Positions 27,021-36,108 of a DNA stretch of 64,000 nucleotides are shown here, one piece after another. Position 1 is the stretch's first letter. Each line of letters begins with the position of its first letter. Origin of the DNA: JAMLIN01 sp964476625 (GTDB taxonomy: Bacteria; Pseudomonadota; Gammaproteobacteria; Burkholderiales; Burkholderiaceae_E); the NCBI GenBank assembly GCA_964476625.1, contig CAYZBJ010000007.1, positions 1-64,000 on the forward strand. Reading direction: 5' to 3'. The translations under genes were made by a program, and so were the position numbers. The notes beneath the pieces were generated by a model, which worked only from the letters and a program-made list of their open reading frames with translations, was not told where the DNA came from and did not search any database.

Positions 27021-27803
27021 ATGCTCAAGAGCAAGCTCGCGCTGGTGACCGGATCGACCAGTGGCATCGGATTGGCGACTGCGCGAGCGCTGGCCGCCGA
27101 GGGCGCGGACATCGTGCTCAACGGCTTCGGCAAGGACGAGGATATCGAGCGCGAACGCGCCGGGATCGCGTCCGAGTTCAAGGTCGATGTCCGCTACGAC
27201 GGCACCGACCTGATGGACGTCGATGCGATCGAGCGCATGTTCGCGCGCATCGCCGACGACGGCCGCCAGGTCGACATCCTGGTGAACAACGCCGGCATCC
27301 AGTACACCGCGAACGTCGAGGATTTCCCCCGCGAGCGCTGGGACGCGATCATCGCCCTCAACCTCTCGGCGGTGTTCCACACCGCGCGCTGCGCCCTGCC
27401 GGCCATGAAGCAGGCCAACTGGGGACGCATCATCAACATCGCCTCGGCCCATGGCAAGGTGGCTTCGGTCCAGAAGTCGGCCTATGTGGCGGCCAAGCAC
27501 GCCGTCGTGGGCCTCTCCAAGGTCATCGCCCTCGAGACCGCGCGCACCGGCGTGACCTGCAATGCGATCTGCCCCGGTTGGGTCCTGACCGGCCTGGTGC
27601 AACAGCAGATCGATGCCCGCGCCCAGCGCGAGGGCATCAGCGGCGAACAGGCCCGCATCGACCTGCTGTCCGAGAAGCAGCCCTCGATCGAGTTCGTGAC
27701 CACCGAGCAGATCGGCGCGATGGCGGTCTACCTGTGCAGCCCCGGCGCGGACCAGGTTCGCGGCGCGGCCTTCTCGATCGACGGCGGCTGGACCGCCCAG
27801 TAG
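27021..27803 (+). CDS. bdhA: 3-Hydroxybutyrate dehydrogenase
   Basis: This SDR-family enzyme oxidises D-3-hydroxybutyrate to acetoacetate with NAD and feeds polyhydroxybutyrate turnover into acetyl-CoA metabolism. The 260-residue protein has the cofactor loop GSTSGIG (residues 11-17), NNAG at 89-92, and the catalytic set Ser142, Tyr155 and Lys159 (SAYVAAK). The specificity regions CPGWVLTGLVQQQID and LLSEKQPSIEFVT are typical of BdhA. A GGGGGAA site precedes the ATG. The 3' end is overlapped in antisense by the long tail of comEC. It is a classical short-chain dehydrogenase with a clear call. Confidence 0.94.
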   Translation: MLKSKLALVTGSTSGIGLATARALAAEGADIVLNGFGKDEDIERERAGIASEFKVDVRYDGTDLMDVDAIERMFARIADDGRQVDILVNNAGIQYTANVEDFPRERWDAIIALNLSAVFHTARCALPAMKQANWGRIINIASAHGKVASVQKSAYVAAKHAVVGLSKVIALETARTGVTCNAICPGWVLTGLVQQQIDARAQREGISGEQARIDLLSEKQPSIEFVTTEQIGAMAVYLCSPGADQVRGAAFSIDGGWTAQ

Positions 27804-30369
27804 GCGCCGGCGCCCCCACAGGCCTCGACCCGGGCTGGCCCGCGGCGGAGCCGCTGCGCCCCGGGTCGGCCGGTGGCGCCTGGTCTGGGTCGGGTTCGAC
27901 CCGCAGCCGCCAGTAGCGTCGGTCGGCCAGGCGCCAGCTGGCGACCGCAGGCATGGCCCCGGGCGCGAAGTCGACGCGGACCGTCGCATGGGCGTCGCTG
28001 CGCAGCAGGTCGATGCCCCGGCGCCGATAACGTTCCACCACCGCCGCATTCGGATGGCGGAAGCGATTGCGGTAGCCGGCCTGCACGATGCCCAGTCGGG
28101 GGGCCACCGCCATCACGAAAGCCGCGCTCGATGACGTGGCGCTGCCATGGTGCGGCACCAGCAGCACGTCCGCTCGCAGGCCGGCGTCGCCGAATACCCG
28201 GACCAGGTCCCGCTCCTCGGCGGCCTCGATGTCGCCGGCGAGCAGCGCGCTCCCGGCCGCCGAGCGGATTCGCAGGACGCAGCTCGAGCCATTGCCCCCG
28301 TAGGCGCGCCGCGGCCCACCCGCCGTGCGCGAGGCGATCCGGTCGGGCCCCGGGTGGAGGATCTCGAACTCGATGCCGTCCCAGGCCCAGCGCTGGCCCC
28401 GCGCACAGGGCACGAAGCGCGCATCGGCGGCGAGCGGGTGGGAGCGCCGCAGCGACCCGAGGATGCGCTCGACGCCGATCGACTCGAGCACCGACGCGGC
28501 GCCGCCGGCATGGTCGTCGTCCTCGTGGGAAACGACCAGTCGATCGACCCCGGCAATACCGCGTCGTCGCAACCAGGGCACCACGTGCCGCAGGCCGGCG
28601 TCGCTGCCCGGCCCGTACGAAGGCCCGGTGTCGTAGAGCAGGCGATGACGGTGGGTCTCGACCAGCACCGCGTTGCCCTGTCCGACGTCGATCGCGGTCA
28701 GCCGCCAGTGGCCGGGCGGCGGGCGCGGATCGGTACCGACCAGCAGCGGCAGCATCAGCACGCAAGCCTGGCGGCGGGCGATCGGCCGGGCCGGCGCCAG
28801 CAGGAAGAAGCCGGCCGCCACGCTGGCGACCAGGGCCAGCGCACCGGGTGCGGCCACCACCGCGATCGCGCCCGCACCCGTCGACAGCAGCCGCAGCGCC
28901 GCGATCAGCCAGCCGACCACCAGGGCGATCGGCCAGAGCAGGAGACCGCCCGCCGCCGGCGACAAGGCGGTGACCCCGGCGCCCGCCAGGGCCAGGGGGG
29001 TCACCACCATCGACACCACCGGGATCGCGAAGGCATTGGCGAGCGGGCCGACCAGGCTCACCGAGGCAAAGAACACCGCTCCCAACGGCAACATGGCAAC
29101 GCTCGCTGCCCACTGGGTCGCTATCGCCTGGCGCCACCAGGCCGGCCGCGCGCCGGCGGCGCCGCCATGGAGCACGATGGCGCCTACGGCGGCGAACGAC
29201 AGCCAGAAGCCGGCCGACAGCGGCGCCCAGGGGTCGGAAACGACGACCACGGCCGCGGCCAGCGCGAGCACGTCGCCGATCCGCCCGGCGCGCCCCGAGG
29301 CCGACGCCCAGGCAGCAACCGCCAGCATCCAGCAGGTACGCTGCGCCGGTATGCCCCAGCCGCTGAAGAGGCTGTAGGCGAAGGCCAGCGCCAGTGCGGG
29401 CCACCAGGCGAGCACCGGCGCCGGCCAGCGCTCGAATATCGCGGGCGCGCGCCGGGCGCAGGCGCGCAAGCTTCGCCGGCACGCCCACAGCGCGATCGCG
29501 GCGAGCATCGTGATGTGCAGCCCGGATATCGACATCAGGTGGCCCACACCGGTGCGCTGGTACACCTGCCATAGCCTGGGCGGGATCGCGGCCTGGTCGC
29601 CCACCACCAGGGCCACGAGGGTGCCGGCGGCCTCCGCGTCCCGTCCTTCGAGGGCCGTGGCGAGCCGGCTGCGCGCCCAGTGGCGGGCCCGCTCGAACGC
29701 AATGCCGATGCCGGGCTGATCGCCCGGCAGGCGGGCCGGGAAGCCGGCCTGCCCTTTCTTGCCAGCCCGCACGTAGCCTCGCCCCGCGATGCCTTCGGCC
29801 AGCGCCGCGAGTTCGGCGTCGTAGCCGCCCGGATTCAGGACCGCGAGATTGCGCTTGAGCCGGATCGTCAGGGCCCAGCGACTGCCCGGCTCCGGCATCG
29901 GCGCGGCGACGCCGCCGAACCAGCGCAGGACGACCCTGCGGTCGCTCGGACAGAGGTCGACGAGGCCGGGCGCCGGCTCGACCGGACGACAGGTCGCGAT
30001 CCGGAAGCGCAGGCTTGGGCCGAAGCTGCCGGCCACCGGCATCGATTCGACATGGCCGGTCACCGCGAGGTCCACGCCCTCGATCGCCGGGTCGATGCGC
30101 GCATCGAGGGCCAGCGCCGCGCGCCACAGGCAGAACGCGATGCTGAGTGCGGCCACGCCGAACCAGCGGCAGGCCGGCGCACGCAGGGCCAGTGCTGCAC
30201 CGCCCAGCGCGGCGAGCAGGACCACCCACCCGGGCGATGGCAGCGCCGGCAGGCGGTGGGCGAGCAAGGCGGCGGGGACTACCGGCCAGAGCAGGGGCCA
30301 GGATGCTCCGCCCGGCCCACCACCGGCGAATGCCGCGACCCGCGCAACGAGGATGGCGACGTGGTGCAT
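27637..30369 (-). CDS. comEC: DNA internalisation protein ComEC/Rec2
   Basis: ComEC is the inner-membrane channel that takes up transforming DNA. The 910-residue frame starts with membrane helices and a DUF4131 region. The central Competence domain follows (GHLMSISGLHITMLAAIALW), then a metallo-beta-lactamase-like nuclease domain with HEDDDHAGG at about 615-623 and the VPHHGSATSSS motif. Conserved sequence ends near WRLADRRYWRLRV. The last 80 or so residues are Arg/Pro/Ser-rich, and the final 56 codons run through the 3' end of bdhA on the opposite strand. The tail is probably junk read-through or a nearby stop was lost. It is the last gene after lolC-lolD-tatD. Confidence 0.9.
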   Translation of the reverse strand: MHHVAILVARVAAFAGGGPGGASWPLLWPVVPAALLAHRLPALPSPGWVVLLAALGGAALALRAPACRWFGVAALSIAFCLWRAALALDARIDPAIEGVDLAVTGHVESMPVAGSFGPSLRFRIATCRPVEPAPGLVDLCPSDRRVVLRWFGGVAAPMPEPGSRWALTIRLKRNLAVLNPGGYDAELAALAEGIAGRGYVRAGKKGQAGFPARLPGDQPGIGIAFERARHWARSRLATALEGRDAEAAGTLVALVVGDQAAIPPRLWQVYQRTGVGHLMSISGLHITMLAAIALWACRRSLRACARRAPAIFERWPAPVLAWWPALALAFAYSLFSGWGIPAQRTCWMLAVAAWASASGRAGRIGDVLALAAAVVVVSDPWAPLSAGFWLSFAAVGAIVLHGGAAGARPAWWRQAIATQWAASVAMLPLGAVFFASVSLVGPLANAFAIPVVSMVVTPLALAGAGVTALSPAAGGLLLWPIALVVGWLIAALRLLSTGAGAIAVVAAPGALALVASVAAGFFLLAPARPIARRQACVLMLPLLVGTDPRPPPGHWRLTAIDVGQGNAVLVETHRHRLLYDTGPSYGPGSDAGLRHVVPWLRRRGIAGVDRLVVSHEDDDHAGGAASVLESIGVERILGSLRRSHPLAADARFVPCARGQRWAWDGIEFEILHPGPDRIASRTAGGPRRAYGGNGSSCVLRIRSAAGSALLAGDIEAAEERDLVRVFGDAGLRADVLLVPHHGSATSSSAAFVMAVAPRLGIVQAGYRNRFRHPNAAVVERYRRRGIDLLRSDAHATVRVDFAPGAMPAVASWRLADRRYWRLRVEPDPDQAPPADPGRSGSAAGQPGSRPVGAPAPTGRSSRRRSRRPRREPGPRRGCTGRPPSRRSARWSRTRSRAASRTAGRCGPVRR

Positions 30370-30501
30370 GCCACCAAGCCTAGGAGCGGCCTCGACATGG
30401 CGCCCCTGCCCTGCGTCCGACCCTTGCGACTGACTCTGGCGACCGATCGGGCCGGGCGCGAGGCGGGGCGGGCTACCAGCTCCGGCGCCCGGGTTGGTTA
30501 C

Positions 30502-31311
30502 TCAGGCCGGCTCGGCGGCCGGGCGCAGCCTGGGCATCACCCGTTCGGCGTTCGCATTGGTCGTCGTGGCGATCTCCTCGACCGCCAGCCCGCGCAGGCG
30601 GGCGAGTTCGATCGCGATCCTCGCGACCTCGGCCGGCTGGTTCGGCTCGCCGCGGGCAAGCCAGGGCGGCGGGATGTCGGGAGCATCGGTTTCGAGCACG
30701 ATGGCCTCGAGTGGCAGGCCGCTCGCGAGGCGACGGATGTTGCGGGCCCGCTCCCAGGCCATCGCGCCGCCGAAACCGAGCGCGAAGCCGAATCCGATGA
30801 ATCGTTCGGCCTGCTCGCGACTACCGTTGAATGCATGCGCGATTCCGCCCGGCACCCGGACCTCGCGCAGGTACTTCAGCAGGCGGTCCTGCGAACGCCG
30901 GACGTGCAGCAGCACCGGCAACCGGTGCTCGCGGGCGATCTCGAGCTGGGCGCGATAGAAGCGCTCCTGGCGATCGGCGTCGAAACCCGGCACGAAAAAA
31001 TCCAGTCCGATCTCGCCCACCGCCACCAGCTTCGGGTCGTCACGGGCATCGACGAGCGCGGCATCGAGGCGCTCGATGTCGCGATCCTGGCACGCATCGA
31101 TGCGCAATGGATGAATGCCGAGCGCGAAATGAACGCCCTCGAAGCGGGCCGCGAGTTCACGCACCGTGTCGAAATTGGCCGGATCGATCGCCGGCACCAC
31201 GATGCGCTCCACCCCCGCGCGGCGCGCCCGCTCGACCACGGCTTCGATGCCGATCACCCCCAGTTCACCGGCGTCGAGATGGCAGTGCGTGTCGACCAGG
31301 CGAACCGGCAT
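30502..31311 (-). CDS. TatD-family metal-dependent DNase
   Basis: This 269-residue TIM-barrel hydrolase carries the TatD signatures: the metal site DTHCHLD at residues 7-13, the GIHPL segment, the glutamate in AVGEIGLDF, and LETDAPDIPPPW near the C-terminus. TatD proteins are 3'-5' exonucleases or deoxyribonucleases linked to DNA repair; they are not part of the Tat secretion system. It begins 6 nt after the lolD stop, placing it in the lolC-lolD-tatD-comEC string. It is most similar in layout to the YcfH/TatD group. Confidence 0.92.
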   Translation of the reverse strand: MPVRLVDTHCHLDAGELGVIGIEAVVERARRAGVERIVVPAIDPANFDTVRELAARFEGVHFALGIHPLRIDACQDRDIERLDAALVDARDDPKLVAVGEIGLDFFVPGFDADRQERFYRAQLEIAREHRLPVLLHVRRSQDRLLKYLREVRVPGGIAHAFNGSREQAERFIGFGFALGFGGAMAWERARNIRRLASGLPLEAIVLETDAPDIPPPWLARGEPNQPAEVARIAIELARLRGLAVEEIATTTNANAERVMPRLRPAAEPA

Positions 31312-31317
31312 CGCCGC

Positions 31318-32019
31318 CTACCCTGTCGCGATCCGGCCGTCGCGCAAGGCGAGCAGGCGGTCGGCGCGGCCGGCGAGCTCGAGGTCGTGGGTGGCGATCA
31401 CGAAGGCGGTGCCGATGCGCTGCGACAGGGAACGCATCAGCGCGAAGACCTGGGCCGCGGTATGCCGATCGAGGTTGCCGGTCGGCTCGTCGGCGAGTAC
31501 GCAGCGCGGCGTGGTCACGAGTGCGCGGGCAAGCGCCACGCGTTGCCGCTCCCCGCCCGAGAGCTGCGCGGGCAGGTGGCCGACCCTTGCGGCCAGCCCC
31601 ACCGCTTCGAGCATTCCGGCCGCCTGCTCCTCGCAGGTCCGCACCGGCAGGCGGCGGATGCGCAAGGGCATCGCGACGTTCTCGAGCGCGGTGAATTCGG
31701 GCAGCAGGTGGTGGAACTGGTAGACGAAACCGAGCAGGCGGTTGCGGGCATCGCCCCTGGCGGATTCCCCGAGGGTGTCGAGTCGCTGGCCCAGCAGGCT
31801 CACCACGCCCGCGCTTGGTTCATCGAGCCCGCCCAGCAGGTGCAGCAGGGTGCTCTTGCCCGAGCCCGAGGAACCCACGATCGCGACGATCTCGCCGGCG
31901 GCCACCTCGAGGTCGACGCCGTCGAGCACCGTGAGCGCCGAATTGCCGTCGCCGAACACCCGGCGCAGGCCGGTACAGGCCAGCACCGGGTCGCTGGCCG
32001 CCACGGTGGCCTCACTCAT
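31318..32019 (-). CDS. lolD: Lipoprotein-releasing ABC transporter ATP-binding protein
   Basis: LolD powers release of outer-membrane lipoproteins from the inner membrane. The 233-residue ATPase has Walker A GSSGSGKST, the signature LSGGERQRVALARAL and Walker B VLADEPTGNLD. The segment LLGFVYQFHHLLPEFTALENV is the Q-loop region characteristic of LolD. Its start overlaps the end of the permease gene by 8 nt, so the two are translationally coupled. The adjacent LolC/E-type permease supports the assignment over other MacB-like ATPases. Confidence 0.95.
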   Translation of the reverse strand: MSEATVAASDPVLACTGLRRVFGDGNSALTVLDGVDLEVAAGEIVAIVGSSGSGKSTLLHLLGGLDEPSAGVVSLLGQRLDTLGESARGDARNRLLGFVYQFHHLLPEFTALENVAMPLRIRRLPVRTCEEQAAGMLEAVGLAARVGHLPAQLSGGERQRVALARALVTTPRCVLADEPTGNLDRHTAAQVFALMRSLSQRIGTAFVIATHDLELAGRADRLLALRDGRIATG

Positions 32020-33268
32020 AGCGAAGCGCCTCGGCGGGCCGCACCCGGGAGGCCCGCCAGCTCGGATAGATGGTGGCGGCGAAGGCCATCAGGCAGGCAG
32101 CCACGCCGATCACGACGACATCGCTCGCGTGCAGGTCGCTCGGCAGGTAGTTGATGAAGTAGATGCCCTTGGGCAGGACTTCGAAGCCGAGCGCCCGTTC
32201 GATCGCGCTCATGAGCGGGCCGATGTTCAGGGCGGCCACGACGCCGAGCGCGACCCCGGCCAGGGTACCGAGCACGCCGACCGAAGCGCCCTGTGTGATG
32301 AAGATGCGCATGATGCTCCCCGGGCTCGCCCCCAGGGTGCGCAGGATCGCGATGTCGGAGAGCTTGTCGGTGACCGTCATCACCAGCATCGACACGAGGT
32401 TGAACGCCGCCACCGCGACGATCAGCATCAGGATCACAAACATCATCCGCTTCTCGATCTGGGTCGCGGCGAACCAGTTCCGGTTCTCCTGGGCCCAGTC
32501 ACGGACGTAGAGCCCCGGGGGAAGGTCGCGCGCGAGGCTGTCGGCGATCGTCGGCGCCGCCATCATGTCGGTGGTCCGCAGCCGGACACCGCTCACGCCG
32601 TCGATGCGAAAGAGCTTCGCCGCATCGGATATGTCGACCAGCACGAGGTTGCTGTCGTACTCGTAGTGGCCCGAGGCGAAGATCCCGCTGACGGTGAACT
32701 GGCGCAGGCGCGGGATGATGCCGGCCGGTGTCGGGCTGCCCTGGGGAGCGATCAGGGTGAGCTTGTCGCCGACATCGAGCAGCCACTGGTTGGCGAGCTC
32801 CTTGCCGATGATGATCCGGAATTCCCCCGGGGCGAGCGAATCGAGCCGACCGACCGCGAGCTGGCGGGCATAGTCGGCCACCCCCGGCTCGGTGGCCGGA
32901 TCGATGCCGCGCACCAGGATGCCGCGCACGCTCGCATCGCGGGTCAGCATCGCCTGCCCGGCGACGAAGGGCGCGCCGGCGACGATGTCGGGTCGCTGCG
33001 TGGCCTGCCCGACCAGGGATTCCCAGTCGTGGATCGGCGCGCTGCCGGCGAGCACTTCGATATGCGAGAGCACCGACAGCATCCGGTCGCGCACTTCCTT
33101 CTGGAAGCCGTTCATCACCGACAGCACGATGATCAGGGCCGCAACGCCAAGCGCGATGCCGGCCACCGAGAGCCCCGAGATGAACGAGATGAAACCGTTG
33201 CGACGACCGGTGCGCCGACCCGCCCGCGTATAGCGCAGTCCGATGAAGTATTCGTATGGGAGTTTCAT
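32012..33268 (-). CDS. lolC: Lipoprotein-releasing ABC transporter permease (LolC/LolE type)
   Basis: This is the membrane part of the Lol export complex. The 418-residue protein has the N-terminal signature YEYFIGLRYTRAG followed by the first helix (SGLSVAGIALGVAALIIVLSV at 30-50). A large periplasmic domain comes next, then three C-terminal helices with the FtsX-like loop LSDIAILRTLGASPGSIMRIF. Only one permease gene is present, as in organisms that use a single LolF/LolC-type homodimer or keep the second elsewhere. The ATG at 33268 lies 33 nt from the divergent rpfE-like gene. The longer upstream frame is not supported. Confidence 0.93.
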   Translation of the reverse strand: MKLPYEYFIGLRYTRAGRRTGRRNGFISFISGLSVAGIALGVAALIIVLSVMNGFQKEVRDRMLSVLSHIEVLAGSAPIHDWESLVGQATQRPDIVAGAPFVAGQAMLTRDASVRGILVRGIDPATEPGVADYARQLAVGRLDSLAPGEFRIIIGKELANQWLLDVGDKLTLIAPQGSPTPAGIIPRLRQFTVSGIFASGHYEYDSNLVLVDISDAAKLFRIDGVSGVRLRTTDMMAAPTIADSLARDLPPGLYVRDWAQENRNWFAATQIEKRMMFVILMLIVAVAAFNLVSMLVMTVTDKLSDIAILRTLGASPGSIMRIFITQGASVGVLGTLAGVALGVVAALNIGPLMSAIERALGFEVLPKGIYFINYLPSDLHASDVVVIGVAACLMAFAATIYPSWRASRVRPAEALRYE

Positions 33269-33301
33269 GAGTGCGCCGGCAGTTTGCCATAGAATCGTCT
33301 G

Positions 33302-34354
33302 GTGACTGCCTGCATTCTGTGCCCGGGCGCCCTCGCCGATCCCGATGCGCACGGTCCCGCGCAAGACCCTTCGGACTGGCCGGCCGTGGCGGCGACGACC
33401 ATACGAGGCATGCGACTGCGCCGCGGCCGGATCCGGCGCCATGACATCGCCGACGCGTCGCTCCCGGACTGGCCCCACGATCACTGGCTGCGCCAGCGCT
33501 TCGGACTTGCCGACGATGCCCATCCCGACGCCTCCGATGCGCTCGCCCTGCTGGCCGGCGCCCGACCCCAAGGCGCCCTCGTGGCCCGCCCGGTCCATCT
33601 GCATGTCGGGCTCGACCACCTCATGCTGCTGCCGCCCCATGCGGTCTGCCTGTCATCGGCGGCCGCCGCCGAACTGCGCGACGCCGCCAACGGCCATTTC
33701 GGGGACGACGGCCCCCAGTTCGAGGTTCTCGCTCCGGGCTGCTGGCTGCTGGTACCGCCCCGGCCGCTGAGGTTGCAGACTCGCCCGGCCAGCATGGCGG
33801 TCGGCCGCGACATCCGGGACCATCTCCCCGAGGGTCCGGACGCACGCCAGCTCGCCGCCTGGGTCAATGAGGTCCAGATGCTCTGGCACGGCCATCCGGT
33901 CAACGAGACACGCGAATCCGCCGGCCACCTGCCGGTCAACTGGCTCTGGGTCGAAGGCCCCCTGCCAGCGCCGGGCCCATGCGACTTCGCTTCCGTGCAT
34001 TCCGACCTCCCCAGCCTGCGCGCCCTCGCCGCGGCGGCCGGTGTCGCGGAGGTCGCGCCAGCGCCACGGGCGGCCGCCGAGCTGGGCGAGCTGTTCGATG
34101 CGAAGCCTCGCCTGGTCGAGCTCTCCTGCTGGCGGCGGCCCGTCCTCGAAGGCGATGCCGCCGGCTGGCGCGATGCGTGGTCGGCGTTCGCGGAACTCGT
34201 TGCGCCGGCATTGCGCGGCGCGCCGCGCAATGCCCGGCTCGAATTCATCCTGACCGGCGAGCATTCGTCGATCACCCTCGACTGGTCCGCGCGAGACCGC
34301 TGGAAATGGTGGCGCGCCGCCGACCAGGGGCCACGCGGCGCGGCGGGCCGATGA
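33302..34354 (+). CDS. rpfE: RpfE-like conserved protein upstream of recJ
   Basis: This 350-residue protein has no recognisable enzyme motif. Its sequence style (LLPPHAVCLSSAAAAELRDA, then WVNEVQMLWHGHPVNE and LPVNWLWVEGPLP) matches the conserved protein called RpfE in Xanthomonas. That protein is often misannotated as a cofactor-independent phosphoglycerate mutase or regulatory protein. The NEVQMLxHxHPVNxxRE pattern is the most conserved part. It starts with GTG and overlaps recJ by 4 nt (ATGA). The order rpfE-recJ-prfB-lysS is the same as in the Xanthomonas rpf region. Its function is not established. Confidence 0.75.
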   Translation: MTACILCPGALADPDAHGPAQDPSDWPAVAATTIRGMRLRRGRIRRHDIADASLPDWPHDHWLRQRFGLADDAHPDASDALALLAGARPQGALVARPVHLHVGLDHLMLLPPHAVCLSSAAAAELRDAANGHFGDDGPQFEVLAPGCWLLVPPRPLRLQTRPASMAVGRDIRDHLPEGPDARQLAAWVNEVQMLWHGHPVNETRESAGHLPVNWLWVEGPLPAPGPCDFASVHSDLPSLRALAAAAGVAEVAPAPRAAAELGELFDAKPRLVELSCWRRPVLEGDAAGWRDAWSAFAELVAPALRGAPRNARLEFILTGEHSSITLDWSARDRWKWWRAADQGPRGAAGR

Positions 34355-36078
34355 GTCGCTCGCGCCAGTTGCAGCAACGACAGGTCGACCAGCGCATCGC
34401 CGACATGCTGGCTCGCCAGGGCGCCCACCCGGTGCTCTGCCGCGTCCTCGCGAGCCGGGGAGCGCGCGACGCCAGCGAACTCGACAACGGGCTCGCCGGA
34501 ATCACCAAACCCGAAGCCCTCGCCGATGGCGCGCGCGCCGCCGCGCTGCTGGCAGGCGCAATCTCCGCCGGTGAGCGCATCTGCGTGGTTGCCGACTACG
34601 ACTGCGATGGCGCGACCGCCTGTGCCGTGGCAGTACGCGGCCTGCGTCGCTTCGGCGCGATCGTCGACTACCTGGTGCCCAATCGTTTCATCCATGGCTA
34701 TGGCCTCGGCCCGGCGGTGGTCGAGCTGGCGAGTTGCCACCCCCGGCTGGGTCGCCCGGACTGGTTGCTCACGGTCGACAACGGCATCGCCAGTATCGAG
34801 GGCGTCGCCGCCGCGCATCGCGCCGGCATGAAGGTGATCATCACCGACCACCATTTGCCGGGCGCCGCCCTGCCCGCGGCCGAGGCGATCGTCAACCCGA
34901 ACCGCCACGACTGCGACTTCCCGAGCAAGCACCTCGCCGGAGTCGGCGTCGTCTTCTACCTGCTGGGCCTGTTGCGCTCGCGGATGGGGCAGGCTCCCGG
35001 GCAAACGCCGGTCGAACTCGTCGACCTGCTCGACCTCGTCGCGGTGGGCACCATCGCCGACGTGGTCCGGCTCGATGCCAACAACCGCCGTCTCGTCGCC
35101 GCCGGCCTGCGCCGGATCCGGGCCGGCCGCGCCTCGCCCGGCCTGCTCGCCCTGCTGCGGGTCGCGGGGATCGAACCCGGGCGAGCCACCGTGCGCGACA
35201 TCGGCTTCGGGATCGGGCCACGCATCAACGCGGCCGGCCGGCTCGCGGAGATCGACACCGGCATCGAATGCCTGCTCGCCGACGACCCGGGGCGCGCCGC
35301 GCAGCTCGCCGACGAACTCGACGCCATCAATCGCGATCGACGTCGCATCGAGCAGGAGATGCGCGCGCAGGCGCTCACCGAGCTCAGCCTGCCGGATACG
35401 AGCGCGCCGGCGCTGGTGGTCTGTCGCGAGGACTGGCACGAAGGCGTGATCGGGCTGGTGGCGGGCCGGCTCAAGGACCGCTACTGGCGGCCGACGATCG
35501 CCCTCGCGCCCGCCCGCGGCGAAGCCGGCATGCTGCGCGGCTCCGGCCGCTCGATCCCCGGGCTGCACCTGCGCGACGCCCTCGAAACGATCGCCAATCG
35601 CCATCCGGGCCTGATCGACCGCTATGGCGGCCACGCCATGGCCGCCGGGCTGAGCCTCGCGGCCGCGAACCTGCCCGAATTCACCGCCGCCCTGCGCGAG
35701 GCGGTCACCGAACTGGTCGACGACCATGCCTTCGACGAAGTGCTGCTCCACGATGGGCCGCTCGAGCCCGCCGAGATCGATTTCGGCCTGCTCGACGCCA
35801 TCGACGCGAGCATCTGGGGCCAGGGCTTCCCGGCGCCGGTGTTCGTCAACCGGTTTCGCGTCGACCGCCAGCGCATCGTGGGCGATGCCCACCTCAAGCT
35901 GTCGCTGCGGCTGGGCGAACGCAGTTTCGATGCGATCGCCTTCGGCCGCACCGATTCCCTGGGTGAGCAGGCCCGGATCGCCTATCGGCTCGAGCGCAAC
36001 GACTGGCAGGGACGCGAGGCCCTCCAGCTCGTCGTCGAGGACATCGAGGGCGTCGACAGAGGGAACGCTCCGATATAA
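34351..36078 (+). CDS. recJ: Single-stranded-DNA-specific 5'-3' exonuclease RecJ
   Basis: RecJ degrades single-stranded DNA in recombination and mismatch repair. From the ATG at 34351 the 575-residue protein shows DHH-family metal motifs: DYDCDG at residues 82-87, DNGIAS near 143 and DHH at 166-168. The DHHA1 domain carries the GGHAMAAGLSL loop, and a C-terminal OB-like domain ends the protein. The start is coupled to rpfE by an ATGA overlap. A longer frame beginning at 33979 is simply the preceding gene read out of frame. The length matches RecJ of related bacteria. Confidence 0.95.
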   Translation: MSRSRQLQQRQVDQRIADMLARQGAHPVLCRVLASRGARDASELDNGLAGITKPEALADGARAAALLAGAISAGERICVVADYDCDGATACAVAVRGLRRFGAIVDYLVPNRFIHGYGLGPAVVELASCHPRLGRPDWLLTVDNGIASIEGVAAAHRAGMKVIITDHHLPGAALPAAEAIVNPNRHDCDFPSKHLAGVGVVFYLLGLLRSRMGQAPGQTPVELVDLLDLVAVGTIADVVRLDANNRRLVAAGLRRIRAGRASPGLLALLRVAGIEPGRATVRDIGFGIGPRINAAGRLAEIDTGIECLLADDPGRAAQLADELDAINRDRRRIEQEMRAQALTELSLPDTSAPALVVCREDWHEGVIGLVAGRLKDRYWRPTIALAPARGEAGMLRGSGRSIPGLHLRDALETIANRHPGLIDRYGGHAMAAGLSLAAANLPEFTAALREAVTELVDDHAFDEVLLHDGPLEPAEIDFGLLDAIDASIWGQGFPAPVFVNRFRVDRQRIVGDAHLKLSLRLGERSFDAIAFGRTDSLGEQARIAYRLERNDWQGREALQLVVEDIEGVDRGNAPI

Positions 36079-36079
36079 T
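36053..36079 (+). promoter_or_regulatory. Candidate promoter for prfB inside the recJ stop
   Basis: A perfect TATAAT (36074-36079) overlaps the recJ stop codon and is preceded by TCGACA (36053-36058) at a 15-nt spacing. Transcription would start near 36086, about 23 nt before the prfB ATG. The short spacing makes it less than ideal. Confidence 0.5.
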
Positions 36080-36108
36080 TGCCGGTTTCCCGATCGAGCA
36101 CGACCGCC

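Noticed and set aside
27728..30229. 833-codon second frame inside comEC
   Set aside because: Low-complexity Arg/Gly/Pro-rich translation of the comEC sequence in the wrong frame. No motifs and no start site.
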